The position numbers and the translations under genes were made by a program. The notes below the pieces were generated by a model that saw nothing but the letters and a program-made list of their open reading frames with translations, did no database searches and had not been told where the DNA came from. Of a DNA stretch of 64,000 nucleotides, positions 37,523 through 64,000 are shown in pieces; position 1 is the first letter of the stretch; every line of letters begins with the position of its first letter. Origin of the DNA: Cololabis saira (lineage: Eukaryota; Chordata; Actinopteri; Beloniformes; Belonidae); NCBI RefSeq assembly GCF_033807715.1, contig NC_084597.1, positions 6,555,847-6,619,846 of the forward strand, read 5' to 3'.

Positions 37523-38848
37523 TAACTGGAAGTTACTCGTGTCATTTGTTGATGTTTTTTCCAGGATTCTGATTGGCTGGCATGACGTTAACAGCGTTTT
37601 TATGCGGATTCGTGTAAATGAAGAGATTCTGAAAACGATCTCGTGTAAACGATGGAATTTTTCAAAACGTAGAGGGGGAAATATCCGTTTTTGTAAATAC
37701 CCGGCTATGTGTAAACGGGGCCTAAACCAGAGGGAGGACTTGGGATTTGCCGCAGTGACCAGAAGTGGGTTTGATTCAAATCTGTATCAGGGTTTAATTC
37801 CTTTAGGCAGGTTTTCTTTATACAAGTGTGTCCAACAAAGGTTAGTCCTTTAATTAAATACAGTGGCTTTGGTGCAATATGTTCAATTAAATGAAGCCGC
37901 TGATCAAGTACACTTTCTCCGTTTAACAATGACCTGATGGAAGACAGCATGAAAATATGAGAATAACTTAATTAAGGCTCTCTCAGTACAACGTTGAACA
38001 ACAGAATTTAACATGGGGAAAAGAAAAAAAAATAATCTATAAGGGTCTAACTTATGCTATACAGCAGGGTCCTAATAATTGGCACAAATTCACACCCACA
38101 TATTCACAATCTAAGGCACTGTTCACACTCCTTTAGTCCTACGCTTGAGTTTATCAACACTTCCCGGCCTAGCTACTGCATCAATTTAATTTGAACTCAA
38201 CTTAAATTTCTAATGCATTTAGTAGCTACGCAAAATGTTTCAGATTTAAAAATATACAACTCAAACCAAAAGGAATGTTTTTTTTTTCTTCTGAATTGAC
38301 AATACGAAGTACACACTTCCTGATTATTTAAACAGTGGAGTTACTTCAACTACTTCAAATTTTCGGGTGGTTGGTACACAAAGTTGCAAGTTTTTCCATA
38401 ATCTTAAGTCATAACCAAGAAATAGGTTACTTGAAAAATACATACATGTCTTTTTTTGTCATTTAAAAAAAAATAGTGCAATCAGTAATTAAGATGATGG
38501 CTCCAATAGACAAGGGGATATCTTTATTTAATTACAAGAGCAATTTAAGGGGAATAAATTAGAGCGATTATAAAGATATAAAGTAATGACTGAATCTTTT
38601 CATTTCAACATTAGAGGCATTCATAAGTGTTGTGATGAGGATAATATAAATCATAGAGTAATAAAAGCCTGCAGGCTACTTGAACATTGCTCAGTTTTGC
38701 ACATTTTAGGGAAGCGCTCCCTGCTGTTTAACACGTTGGAAGACCTTGTTCACATCATCTTAAAGCCACTCTCTGCAGCAATACCACTTCTAACCACATG
38801 GGGGCATACTCATCGGCTGTGCTGACGAAAATGTCACTGACAAGCGCC

Positions 38849-39580
38849 CAGGCCCGGTTCTAAAAGGGTGCATAAGCATGCATTGCACCCTTAGTTTATG
38901 TGTTTGCATGCTCAGTTGAAAAGACGGGAAAAAAAACTGACAAAAACTTCAAATCTTACCAGGAATATTTGTCTTATTTCTAGTTAAAATGTCTCATTTT
39001 TAGTCAATAAATCTTATTACACTTAAAACAAGAGTAATTACCAGAAAAATAACTTGTTATTTGACAATTTTCACCTGTTTCAAGTCAATTTTCACTTGAA
39101 ATAAGTAGAAGAATCTGCCAGTGGAACAAGATTTATCTTCTCATTACAAGCAAAAAAATCTTGATCCACTGGCAGATTTTTCTATTTATTTTAAGTGAAA
39201 ATCTACTTGAAACAGGTGTAAATTGTTGTTTTTTCCAGTGATGAATCTTGTTTTAAGTGTAATAAGATTTTTTTAGACTAAAAATTAGCCATTTTAACTA
39301 GAAATAAGACAAATATTCTTGTTAAGATTTTGAATTTGTGCAGTGTAGATTATCTGATGGGTGAGGTAGCCCAGACTAAATGTAGCATTTTCTTTGTTCT
39401 GCAGCAATATTGCTGCAATAAAGCATTTGAAATACACTTTAAATATTCTTGTTTTACTAGTATCATTCCGCTTGAAATTATGGGAAAATGCATAATTTAG
39501 TGTTGAATAAGGTGCCAGGCATGTGCCCCCCCTCTGATCTGAGATGCAGCCCTAGTCATCATTTTCTAGAACCGGCCCTG
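38849..39580 (+). mobile_element. hAT-like element 'CAGGCCCGGTTCTA' with nested MITE
   Basis: The ends CAGGCCCGGTTCTAAAA and TTCTAGAACCGGCCCTG are flanked by CAAGCGCC at 38841-38848 and 39581-39588 (exact). It contains the palindromic element 38937-39344. It lies within the probable nacc2 3' UTR. Confidence 0.88.
38937..39344. mobile_element. Palindromic MITE with ACTG(A)CAAAAAC termini
   Basis: The left half AATATTTGTCTTATTTCTAG and AATCTGCCAGTGGAACAAG are mirrored by CCACTGGCAGATT and GAAATAAGACAAATATTC on the right. The arms are about 190 bp. A half copy is at 50446-50620. Confidence 0.8.
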
Positions 39581-42102
39581 CAAGCGCCCCATTGTTGTCA
39601 GAAGTTTTATTTATACATAGTATAGTGGCTTAAAAAAACAAAAATCACTTGTGTTTTAAGTTAAAACATCCATCTAGCCAAAATCCAGTCCCATTCATTG
39701 TGGTGCATTTGTAAAATTTCCAATTTAGCAATTTATGTAAAAAAAAAGAAGAAGAAAAAAAAAGAAATGTATAAACAGGGACTTTGTAATTGACTATATT
39801 CTATCGAGGCCTGGGCCTTTAACAAAGCAGTGCTACAGTTTACATTCATTAATCATCTTGGCCATTTGATCACAGCCCTGGTTCATCCGTGACGGACCAC
39901 ACGTCTTTCAAGAAAAGAAAATGTAACATCCTCATTATTATCTAGTGCAATCATAGCCCTGCCTTTCTCGTACAGAGCCATCTTAAAGCTTGCCCTAAAG
40001 AAACCAAGATACTTGGGTGACAGATGGAGAAGAATTGGGCAACGAAACATGAATAAGAAGAGATCAAATCTAGCAGGGGGAATATATAAGTGCTGTACTT
40101 TCTCCGTAGCTCTTAAAATTGTGCATTTCTGTCGCAAAGAGAAGAAAAAGGATGAAAAAAAAGGGTCTGCTCTTGTGATTAAATGGGCTTTCATTCAAGC
40201 AAAGTACAAGGGATACATACAACGTTGCATCTTTTGAACTCAATGCATGAAATAATAACGAAAGGCTGCTTGCACCGCGCTCTATGCGTGGCAACAAGCA
40301 TGAAAAGAGACATCAAAAAAGAAAGCGAGTATGACAAATGCATGACCTAACCCCCCCCTCCCATCTAAAATATAGAAACAGTCTTCTTCAGAGAGCCGTT
40401 GTTTCTATCCAAGGCCACAAATGCCTGATTAATTATGTAATCAGGCTGATGTGGTGGCAATTTGCAGTCTTTACAAGTCCATTTTGCCAACTCCTCCGTT
40501 TCCCACCCTTTAACCTTCTTGAGTGCAAATGCAGCAGCACATAAGCCAGGATAAACTGCTCTTAAATTTTTTATTCAATAATTTACCCACCCACCCTTTC
40601 CCCAACAGAAGGAGAAGAAAAAAAAAAGCCAGGATGGAAGCAGGTCTGTGTAGTCTCTGTACATGTAAGATCACATCAAGGTGGAACAGTGCTTCTCTCT
40701 TCTCTTCAACCACTCAGTGTAGTGCTCGTCCTCTTTCTCTTCCATTGATTCACTCCCCTCTTTTTGTGGCGGCAGCTTCAGTTCGTAGTTAAAAAGGAAA
40801 ACAAAACAAACAGAAATTCAAACTAACAGTAACGTGTCCAAGATGGTCAATCCCGGGTTACACCGAAGGCCAGTTCTAATGGTGGTTAGACTGAGGTCAG
40901 ATCCCAGAGAGAGACGGAGAAACGTCATTCTGTGTTTTTTAACGGCATATAGCTCCAGGCAACAATAGCTCTTATCTTTAGATGCAGGGTTGTGGCTTTG
41001 CTGTTCTTTTCAGTAATTCTTTCAATCCATTGTTTGTATTAAATGCATGCAAGGCTGGACTTCAGTACATGTTTTCTCTCTTTGTGTCTCCAAGATGCTT
41101 GTATTTCAAAAGATTCTTCAGTTCAAGTTCAAAAGCGACATGTTTTTCTTTTCTTTTTTCTTTTGTGAACCGTGTATTGTTTGAATACGTCGGTAAAGAG
41201 ATTAAAGGTTTGCATTGTAGACTGGTTAATGTTTGTTTTGTGTGTGTGGTTGGATTGATGGAAAGAGAGGTCTGGAGCAGACACAGGCATCACATTGAGG
41301 ATCTAATCCGATACGTCACGGCAGATATGCATGAACAAAACCGTTGCATGTGATAGATTTGTTTTTGGATTGTGAAGAAAAGTTTAGCATTCATGGAAAT
41401 AAAAAAAAAAAAAAAAAAGGTTTCGTAATGTTCATCATACATCCTGAATTAACAGGGAAAAAAAAAGATGTTGCGTTAGAAGGTGCTTTGGACGTATGTG
41501 ACCTAACGTTGTAATCCTGTTTTATTTGCCCTCCCCCTGCGTCGTTTCTTCTCTCCTCTTGATCTGGGTTTCTAAAGGTTGGGCTGTTTTCAAATGCACG
41601 TTTCCAAGAAAATGAAATCATTTTTACGAGCTATTACACCACACTCCGTAAGCTTGCCCGCAAAGCAGCTGTAGCTTTTATAATGCACTGAAATGATGAA
41701 TCATTACAGCTATTTGTTTATCAGGCCCTTTTTTTTTTTAATTTTGGTGCAGGAGCTCAAATACTGTGTGTTCCTCGTACAACGAAATACAGGAACGGAT
41801 TAGAAGAGGGGGATTTTCTCCATGTGCTAATGACCGTCCGTGCCTGTGTCTACTTCTACTTGTCAGTGTTTGTACTTCCACCTTGGGAAAGTGTGCAAGT
41901 ACACGAATGCACACATGCACATGCATGTGCGACCGACTTATCGGTAATAAGATCCATGAGTGCTCTGAAGAATTTCCATGGAGGAAGCAGAGAGAGACGG
42001 AGGATGAGTTGGTGGAAATGACGTTAGAGTTTGAGAGCAAGCAGAAGAAAATGCATGTGTTAAAAAGATTTCACAACACGAGAGGCGACCCCAAAGGGAC
42101 GT

Positions 42103-57136
<15,034 letters not shown>

Positions 57137-57211
57137 GTTGGCCAGCAGAGCGAGCGAGGGGATGACGGGGTTTCAGATATTCACCGCAGTCTGTGCCGCT
57201 GGAAGAGGCAT
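57137..57211 (-). other. nacc2: nacc2 5' leader on the start-codon exon
   Basis: Upstream of the ATG the sequence runs to a good acceptor, TTTTTGACTTTACAG, with AG at 57213-57212. The start-codon exon therefore probably begins at 57211 and carries about 75 nt of leader. An upstream ATG sits at that first position and opens a 12-codon frame closed by TGA at 57173. This uORF would be used only if the acceptor is correct. Upstream exon and promoter were not identified. Confidence 0.55.
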
Positions 57212-59302
57212 CTGTAAAGTCAAAAATGAAAAATGAAAAATACATGGAGAAGTGGAGAAAAAAAAGGAGCAAATAGAAAATGTGTGAAAGATGAAAAGAT
57301 ATGCTCGGGGAATCTGCAGAGGCGAGAAGCGACAAACGCAGACGAGGAACGGGAGACGGAAAACTGAGGTCGGATTAAGTGAGAAAACAAATGCAGCTGA
57401 GAGGGAAGTGAGAGGAGCGACAAGGAAAGATGGATTTGTGAAGACAGTAGGTGAGAGATGGAAGCAGGAGTGAGGAAAGAGAAGTTAAGTCACTCCCCAG
57501 GACAAAAAAAAGAAAAGAAAAAGTATGTGGTGCCTCCTGCATGTACTGTATGTGAAACGTTGCGAAATACCTGATTAACCCGACCCGATTCCAAAGAACC
57601 TCACACTCATTGTACTTTAAGCATCGACAACAATTCCCCCTTTGATTTGATTTCCCGTTTGTCGCCTTTTGAAAACAACTTTTTCTCAGCAGCCCAGCTC
57701 ACAGAAATACAACCAGTTTTTCATGTCAGAGTTGAGAGAATCTCCTGGATTTTTTGCTGACGCCGAACCCGGAGTCAGCGTTTGTTACTGTTTTTCAAGC
57801 TCCGGCTACAAGAAACATTCTGATGCAAGACATTATTTTACATTAACTTTGATAGTTTCCCCCCAAACTCCTTTTTTCGGAGCGCCTTCTCCAGGAATGT
57901 CAGCACCTTCATTCCTTTCTCTGAACCTTGTATCATTGTCTTTCCGTCTCCCCACCAACCCCCACGCGCATGCATATACACACTAGTTTCATTATTGAGC
58001 AATGCTACAGAACGGTTTCCAGGAATACAAACTGAAAAAGAAAAAAAAAAATGTCACCGCCTCTTTAACACACACACATGCTCTCCCTCTCTCTCTTTCT
58101 CCCCCTCTCTCTCCCACTTCATGCACTCCATACAGACACATGCCCTGTGGCTTACTCACATGAGTGTCCATGCATGAATCTACACGTACTGTACACACAC
58201 TCCTGCACACTTCCAGTGTAGGGCCGTGTAGGGAAATGACTGTGTGCCCTGGCATGCAAACACTCACCTGGAGAAAACAGCATACAAGTTTCCTCTAGCT
58301 GCACACGTGCACGACTCAAAAAGAGCGCTCAGTGTTTCAGCCCCAGACGGCTCTGACCTGTGCGAGCCAGTCGTCCGGCCACAGAAACACCATGAAGCCT
58401 TTGGACACTTAGGAAAACACACCAGCAGCACCAGCAGCAGCAGCAGCAGCAGGACAGACGAGGAGTAGTTACAGATGGAAGGAGTAGCGCTGATGTTCTC
58501 CGTCTGGCTGACTCCCTCTTTCACTTAAAGTGTCATTCCCACTGTCTCATAGACGGCTCTCTCTGCAGTCTGACTGACTTTCCTCTTCCTGTGTCTCTTA
58601 TCTCTATATCCTCCAAAAGCCCATTCTCTCTCTGCTCAAATGTCTGTCCTAGCACCGTCTCAAAGCCTCTGCCTCTGCCTCCTTGTCATTATCTGTCTCT
58701 GCTTCTCTCCCCTCTCTATTCTCCAAGGGCCAAATTCAACAAGTGCCACTGTACAAGAGGGAGAGGCAGGGGAGAGAATTGGGGGGTGGAGGGAAAGAGA
58801 GAGGAAAAGAAAGCAGAGCAGAGCGAATCAATGATGAAAGGAGTGGGAGGCTCGGTGTGTGCATGTGTCTGCTGCGAGTGTGTCTGATCAATGCAGTATC
58901 TATACGTCGCAGGGAGTGGGAGGGAGAGAAAAACACAGGCTACAGTTACAGACTGAGACAGAGACCGGGCAGAGCAGGGAGGGAGGCCGAGGGAGGGGAG
59001 GGAGAGGAGCTGCGATGGAGAAGAAAGTCATCTGAGGACAATACGAGTAGAGAAAGACAATTAGGTTGAAGCAAACTTCTGCCACATGCAGCTCGTGCAG
59101 GCAGATGTATACGGGGCCGACATCAACAAGAGAAGGACGAGAATGAGTCAGACGAGAGAGGGAGAAACGAGAAGAGAAGAGCCCACTGAGGTCAGGGCTG
59201 ATGGCAATTCATTAAGACACCCAATAGTGAAACTTCCCAAAATGCCTGCGTGACGCAATTCTGGGTGAAGCAAAATAAACTGGAAGCTTCAATGTACACA
59301 CT
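57212..59302. other. Upstream of the nacc2 start exon; no exon identified
   Basis: Mixed sequence with a short CAG repeat (58418-58451) and pyrimidine- and purine-rich tracts (58080-58115, 58780-58830, 58975-59010). A non-coding nacc2 exon may lie here but no boundary is convincing. Confidence 0.35.
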
Positions 59303-59310
59303 GTAGAAAT

Positions 59311-60048
59311 TAGGGCTGGGGATCGATTCAAATGTCAAGAATCGATTCGATTCCGATTCTTAATATTCAGAATCGATTATCACGATTTGATTCGATCCGA
59401 TATTGATTTGGCTTAGTGTTATTTAAAATGTTTTTTGAGCTGTTGCCTGGATTATATGACTGTAAAATAACTAGTGAAATAATCATTTCACAATAATTAT
59501 TGTGAAATACCTAAGAAATAAATAACTCAAACAGGCTTTTCAATATCCATTTAAAGTGCAAAAAAGAAAGAAATTGCAACAGTTCATGCAGTAAACAAAT
59601 CATTTTAGCGTATCTAATTTATTATGCACCACGCACACATATTGCCATGAAGCACCTGGCATTTTTCAGAAGTGTCATGAAACACTGTGTGTCCGACTAC
59701 TGGGATTGAAGTTCACCTGGCGAAAATGATAAAAAAAAAAAAAAATAAAAAAAATATATATATATATATATATATATTAGTTAGAACTGGGGGGGCGGTT
59801 TCCATTCGAGAAAAAAGTCAAAATTTCGAGAAAAAATTCGAAATGTCGAGATTAAAAAGAAAGGAAAAAGGAAGAAAAAAAGAGAAAAAAAGAAAAAAAG
59901 GAAAAAAAAGGAAAAACAAGAAGAAAAAAAAAAGAAATAAATAAAAAAAAAAAAAAAAAATCGATCTTCAGACATAAGAATCGATTTTTAGGAATTAATA
60001 TGAGAATCGATTTAGAATCGGAAAATCGCTTTTTTCAACACAGGCCTA
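59311..60048 (+). mobile_element. hAT-like MITE 'GGGGATCGATTC' family, copy C
   Basis: The ends TAGGGCTGGGGATCGATTC and ACACAGGCCTA are flanked by GTAGAAAT at 59303-59310 and 60049-60056 (exact). The middle has been replaced by an (AT)n tract and a fragment of the CAGGGGTCGGC family (GAGAAAAAAGTCAAAATTTC, 59809-59930). Confidence 0.9.
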
Positions 60049-60056
60049 GTAGAAAT

Positions 60057-60902
60057 GGAGAAAATAAAAATAAAAAGTTTGCAGAAAGGTGTTTCCCACT
60101 TTTTCAAGACGACAACAGCAACAAAAAGGAGGCATGTGTTGGGTATGTTCTCTGAATCATATCAAAACATCTCTGCCAAACACCCACACAGAACAAGAGA
60201 GAAGCACTGTCTTCACGGAAACACTATCTTGCACATAAATTAATACATTAGGATAAATTCACGCCTCCGACTTGGCAGCTCAGTTTTCTCAGGTGACTTT
60301 TCCACCGTTACTTTTTCAGCTCCTGAAACGTTACCGGCGGTGGATAGAAGGATAAATGTTGCAGCCCGTGACAGGACAACAGCTACAGGAATCACAATGG
60401 ATACCAGAGAGGATCCACAAAGATGTGTGTAGGAGGAAATAAATGCTAAACTGCTGTGATGGATGAGTAAGACGTTATAACATAAACACATAAATGTTGT
60501 GTAATTCTGGCGTGTCGGGGATCAAAACCAAAAAAGGCATAATGGAGACGGCTCTCTTACCGAGCTTAATCTATTAGCAAAATTACTTTCAAAAGATCTC
60601 GTTTAATCTTTTTTGCCTCAATCTGGTTAAAACAAAACCAAAACAAAAAAAAATCCAGTATTTTTATACAGGCTGCACATCTCCAGAAAGCATCACGATA
60701 CACCGCGTTTCATGCTCTGCCAAAGTAACCTCAAGTGGAGAAAGTTTGCGCGCTAAACCGAGCAAACTTTTTATTCTACAGTCACAGCGGAAATATAAAA
60801 GGGAGGATATCACAAAGGCTTGAATACAGTGAGTCAGACTTTGGTTTAGAGAGCTTTGCCCCAGCGGTGTGATATATATGCACATATAAACACACATGAG
60901 TG

Positions 60903-60971
<69 letters not shown>

Positions 60972-61037
60972 AGCTCAGTAGAAACAAGTCTGCAAACACG
61001 CTAATGCAAACAGACATAAACTCACTCAACCTGCTTT

Positions 61038-61125
<88 letters not shown>

Positions 61126-61800
61126 TAAATCTGTCTGTCTGTCCCTCTGGGGACATGCCAGACCTCCTGTCCATCGCTCTGTCCGTTGCTTATTGTGACC
61201 ACTGTGTCCTTACATTGCCTCTTGCTTCCTCACCCCCCCTCCGCCCCTCCACACCTCCACCTCTTCCCTTTCTTTCTCTATCCTTCCCCATACTGCATAC
61301 CACGTACCCACTGTCTCTCTGCCAATTAATGCACACAGGGCTGCATTGCAGTGAGGTTGGCGCGTGCCACGGCAGCAAGCACAGTACAGAGTCTACAGAC
61401 ATGCATGTACGTGCCAGCCAGGCAGAGCGAGGAGGGGAGGGTGGTGGAGGGACGGGGGGGTTAAGAGGAGGAGGAGGAGGGAAAGAGCAAAGGAGAGTGA
61501 ATGGAGAATATGTTGAGTCAGGCAGGCAAGGCAGTGCTGTGCCACATTAAGCACATACACAATCACATAGCTGCATTCTCATGCGAAAGTATGCACAGAT
61601 GAATACGAGGGGGGGGTGGCTGGGGCGTGATGAGGAAAAGTACCAGGGAATTCACACGAACCTAAAAGTTCTCATGTGAGCGCACACATATACACGCGGC
61701 ATGCAAATCCAGACCTACTGCGGCTGCATTAAATATAGACTTTGCACGTCCCTGATAAAAAATATAAGGCACGAACTCCCTCACCCGTTTTTGTCTAATA

Positions 61801-61841
<41 letters not shown>

Positions 61842-62444
61842 TTCCTGTACTCTCTGTCCCCGTTTCCTGCTGAGCGTGTTTGCATTTCCACGTCAAAGTT
61901 TCTCACATACCAAGGCGTGTTTTTACAATCATCATCGTACACTCTGCCCAGCTGTGACATTTGGCTCTCCAACGTCGTCTCCGTGCATGCATGCATGTGT
62001 GTCTATGTTGCGGAGACACGCACGGCCGGGGCTCAGATACGGCATTCAAATGTCGTCCTGATTGCCGTCTTTGAAATGTGTAATCAAGGATTCCCGCGGT
62101 GTTATTAGGTGTAGCAGGAGGTCCGGTCCTATTTGAATAATACGGAGAGATGAGAGGATTGGGCAGATGGCAAACAAACACACGCAGGCGTCGCACATAC
62201 TGACAGGTTTTAATTACTAGTTACACTGTGGCTGCGTACCAGCTGACAATGGGGTGACGGTCCAACCACGATAACCAACAAATGTGCGGTTTATGATCAC
62301 GCATCCCACTTTTTTTTTTTTTGGTGAGTACTTCAAGTAAGTTCAGTAAAGTTGGAGGAAAGTGAGACAGAAAACTATGAGAACATCTCAACGATGCACG
62401 GAAAGGAATCAACGTTAATTGACGTTGGATTAAGAGTTTAAGAG
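60057..62444. other. Upstream/intergenic stretch with CA/GT repeats only
   Basis: (CA)n at 60907-60967 and 61040-61123, (GT)n at 61806-61839. No exon, transposon or RNA gene recognised. Confidence 0.4.
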
Positions 62445-62452
62445 ATTAAGAG

Positions 62453-62501
62453 AGGGATGGGCGGTATGGAGTAAAAAATGTATCACGATCATTTCTGGCA
62501 T

Positions 62502-62585
<84 letters not shown>

Positions 62586-63216
62586 TCCTTCTTTTTTCCC
62601 TTCCTTCCTTCCTTCCTTCCTTCCTTCCTTCCTTCCTTCCTTCCTTCCTTCCTTCCTTCCTTCCTTCCTTCCTTCCTTCCTTCCTTCCTTCCTTCCTTCC
62701 TCCTGCTCTCTCCTTCCTTCCTTCCTCCTTTCCTTGTTTTCTCCCTTTCTTCTCCCCTTTCCTTCCTTCCTTCCTTCCTTCCTTCCTTCCTTCCTTCCTT
62801 CCTTCCTTCCTTCCTTCCTTCCTTCCTTCCTTCCTTCCTTCCTTCCTTCTTTCCTCCTGCTCTCTCCTTCCTTCTTCCCTTCCTCTTTTCTCCCTTCATT
62901 CCTTCTTTCCTTGTTTTCTTCCTTCCTTCCTTCCTTCGTTCCTTCGTTCGTTCCTTCCTTCCTTCCTTCCTTCCTTCCTTCCTTCCTTCCTTCCTTCCTT
63001 CCTTCCTTCCTTCCTTCCTTCCTTCCTTCCTTCCTTCCTTCCTTCCTTCCTTCCTTCACGTACGTTGTGCGTTGATTTAACACAGAACCATAAATCAGTT
63101 TTACACAAAAACATCATCAACATGAATTTATCATTTTTACCGTGAGATGATAAATTCTTACCGTGGGGAATTTTTTTGACGGTTTATCGTGAACGGTAAA
63201 ATATTGCCCATTCCTA
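62453..63216 (-). mobile_element. hAT-like MITE with internal GGAA/GAAA microsatellite, copy 2
   Basis: The ends AGGGATGGGCGGTATGG and ATTGCCCATTCCTA are flanked by ATTAAGAG (62445-62452) and ATTAAAAG (63217-63224), one mismatch. In inverse orientation it matches 5045-5686, including the MITE half-arm CAGAACCATAAATCAG and the start of the tetranucleotide array at the CGTACGT junction. Confidence 0.85.
62500..63055. repeat. (TTTC)n-(CCTT)n microsatellite
   Basis: TTTC run to about 62587, then CCTT with several imperfect spacers (CTCCTGCTCTCTCCTTCC near 62700 and 62855). Long frames are artefacts. Confidence 0.97.
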
Positions 63217-63224
63217 ATTAAAAG

Positions 63225-64000
63225 TGTAGCAACCCGCCCGAAAACCAAAAAAAAAGAAGTAAACAGTGGAACTTTAGTGGCGATCTGAGCAGGAGCAACA
63301 TCCTTCCTGCTTCGCTTATGTTGCCTCTATACAATTTCAATATGAACAGTCCCCTCGTTATAAATATTCAGATCCTGCAGTTGTTCTCATGTCTAAAGTG
63401 TACCAGACAACAGATTCTATCCACGTTGAGACGGCAACGCTCCCTGGCAACAGTTCTACCAATCGGGAACGAGCGGGCGTCTGCCTAGGTCTGTCTGAGT
63501 ATCATTATGGGATGTTGAGAAAGAGAGAGAGAGGGAGAGAGAAAGAGAGAGAGTGAGTGAGAGGGGCTGCTTATCACTGTTTATAATGCAACATCACTCT
63601 CTGTGCATAGACCCTGCTGAGTGAAGTTGTCTGCACACAATCATGATCAAAAACACCTTTTTCTGAAGAAAAGAAACAAAAAAAAATCCCTATGATTCAT
63701 GCAGTTACATAACACGGAGACAGCTATGAAATTATTTGTTGTGGGCTGAATGTTGTCTGCTACCTCTCCACTTCTATTCTCCTAATATGCACCAATTATG
63801 TGCAACAACAATGTCAGACTAACTTATGTCTGACGAGGGGAGAAAAGGATGTCTGATTCTCAGTTTTAACCCTTTTAACGACACTTGAAAGGAAACAGAA
63901 AATCACCAAGTGATTATAAAATCCCGCTGAAAATCGCATACGGGGGTGGGACGATGCCAGCCACAGCCTGAATCAACACAAAATCTCACATTTGATGGAT
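63225..64000. other. Unannotated stretch to the window end
   Basis: A GA-rich tract at 63520-63560 is the only notable feature; no exon or repeat recognised. Confidence 0.3.

Larger units (their letters stand above)
36647..37722. mobile_element. Harbinger-like MITE 'GGCCCCGTTCACAC', host of two nested MITEs
   Basis: The ends GGCCCCGTTCACACGGAG and GTGTAAACGGGGCC are flanked by TAA at 36644-36646 and 37723-37725. Removing the nested element 37015-37522 leaves about 565 bp with AAAACG-rich subterminal repeats. It lies within the probable nacc2 3' UTR. Confidence 0.8.
34862..42102 (-). other. nacc2: Probable nacc2 3' UTR with several poly(A) signals
   Basis: No coding exon is recognisable on the minus strand after the stop. 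The sequence is AT-rich and, apart from two transposon insertions (36647-37722 and 38849-39580), largely single-copy within the window. Minus-strand AATAAA signals include one at 41526-41521 (short 3' UTR of about 0.6 kb) and one at 34886-34881, just before LINE sequence begins at 34658. The extent is inferred; polyadenylation could occur at any of several AATAAA motifs. Confidence 0.4.

Noticed and set aside
62430..63083. 217-codon and 200-codon frames
   Set aside because: Tetranucleotide repeat artefact inside the hAT at 62453-63216.

Overview
The window is vertebrate nuclear DNA and almost certainly from a teleost fish. It holds one interrupted protein gene whose exons match vertebrate NACC2, with GT-AG introns. 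The rest is dense in repeats typical of ray-finned fish: hAT-like elements with 8-bp target duplications, palindromic MITEs, L2/RTE-type LINE 3' ends, a BEL/Pao remnant, a solo LTR, and long CA, AT, AAT and GGAA microsatellites. There are no bacterial-style operons, and the species cannot be named from the sequence.

Layout: 1-2000 is a decayed BEL/Pao retrotransposon on the minus strand. 2000-34650 is gene-poor and built largely of transposons, many nested, including a minus-strand RTE-like LINE (24990-25790), two plus-strand L2-type LINEs (29300-30660 and 32870-34658) and a solo LTR (32175-32663). A few exon-like pieces of an unrecognised minus-strand gene or pseudogene lie at 6140-7230. From about 34860 to 57211 the minus strand carries nacc2: a long probable 3' UTR (34862-42102), six coding exons (57136-57025, 55635-54862, 50070-49894, 45813-45708, 45379-45282, 42644-42103) and a short 5' leader. 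The phases of all six exons join to a 602-residue BTB-BEN protein. 57212-64000 is upstream, intronic or intergenic sequence with CA and CCTT repeats and two more hAT elements; no non-coding first exon could be identified there.

The main result concerns how transposons have reshaped nacc2. Removing one hAT copy and one target duplication reduces intron 1 from 1389 to 113 bp, and intron 5 from 2637 to 92 bp. In intron 3 a 715-bp hAT landed exactly on the 3' splice site of exon 4. Its 8-bp target duplication copied the CAG acceptor, and the transposon end now supplies the pyrimidine tract of the exon-proximal acceptor. Sixteen hAT-like insertions in the window keep recognisable 8-bp target duplications. 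Several are nested three deep, so their relative ages can be read. Two long foldback elements, at 29485-30103 and 37040-37403, both sit in TTAA sites.
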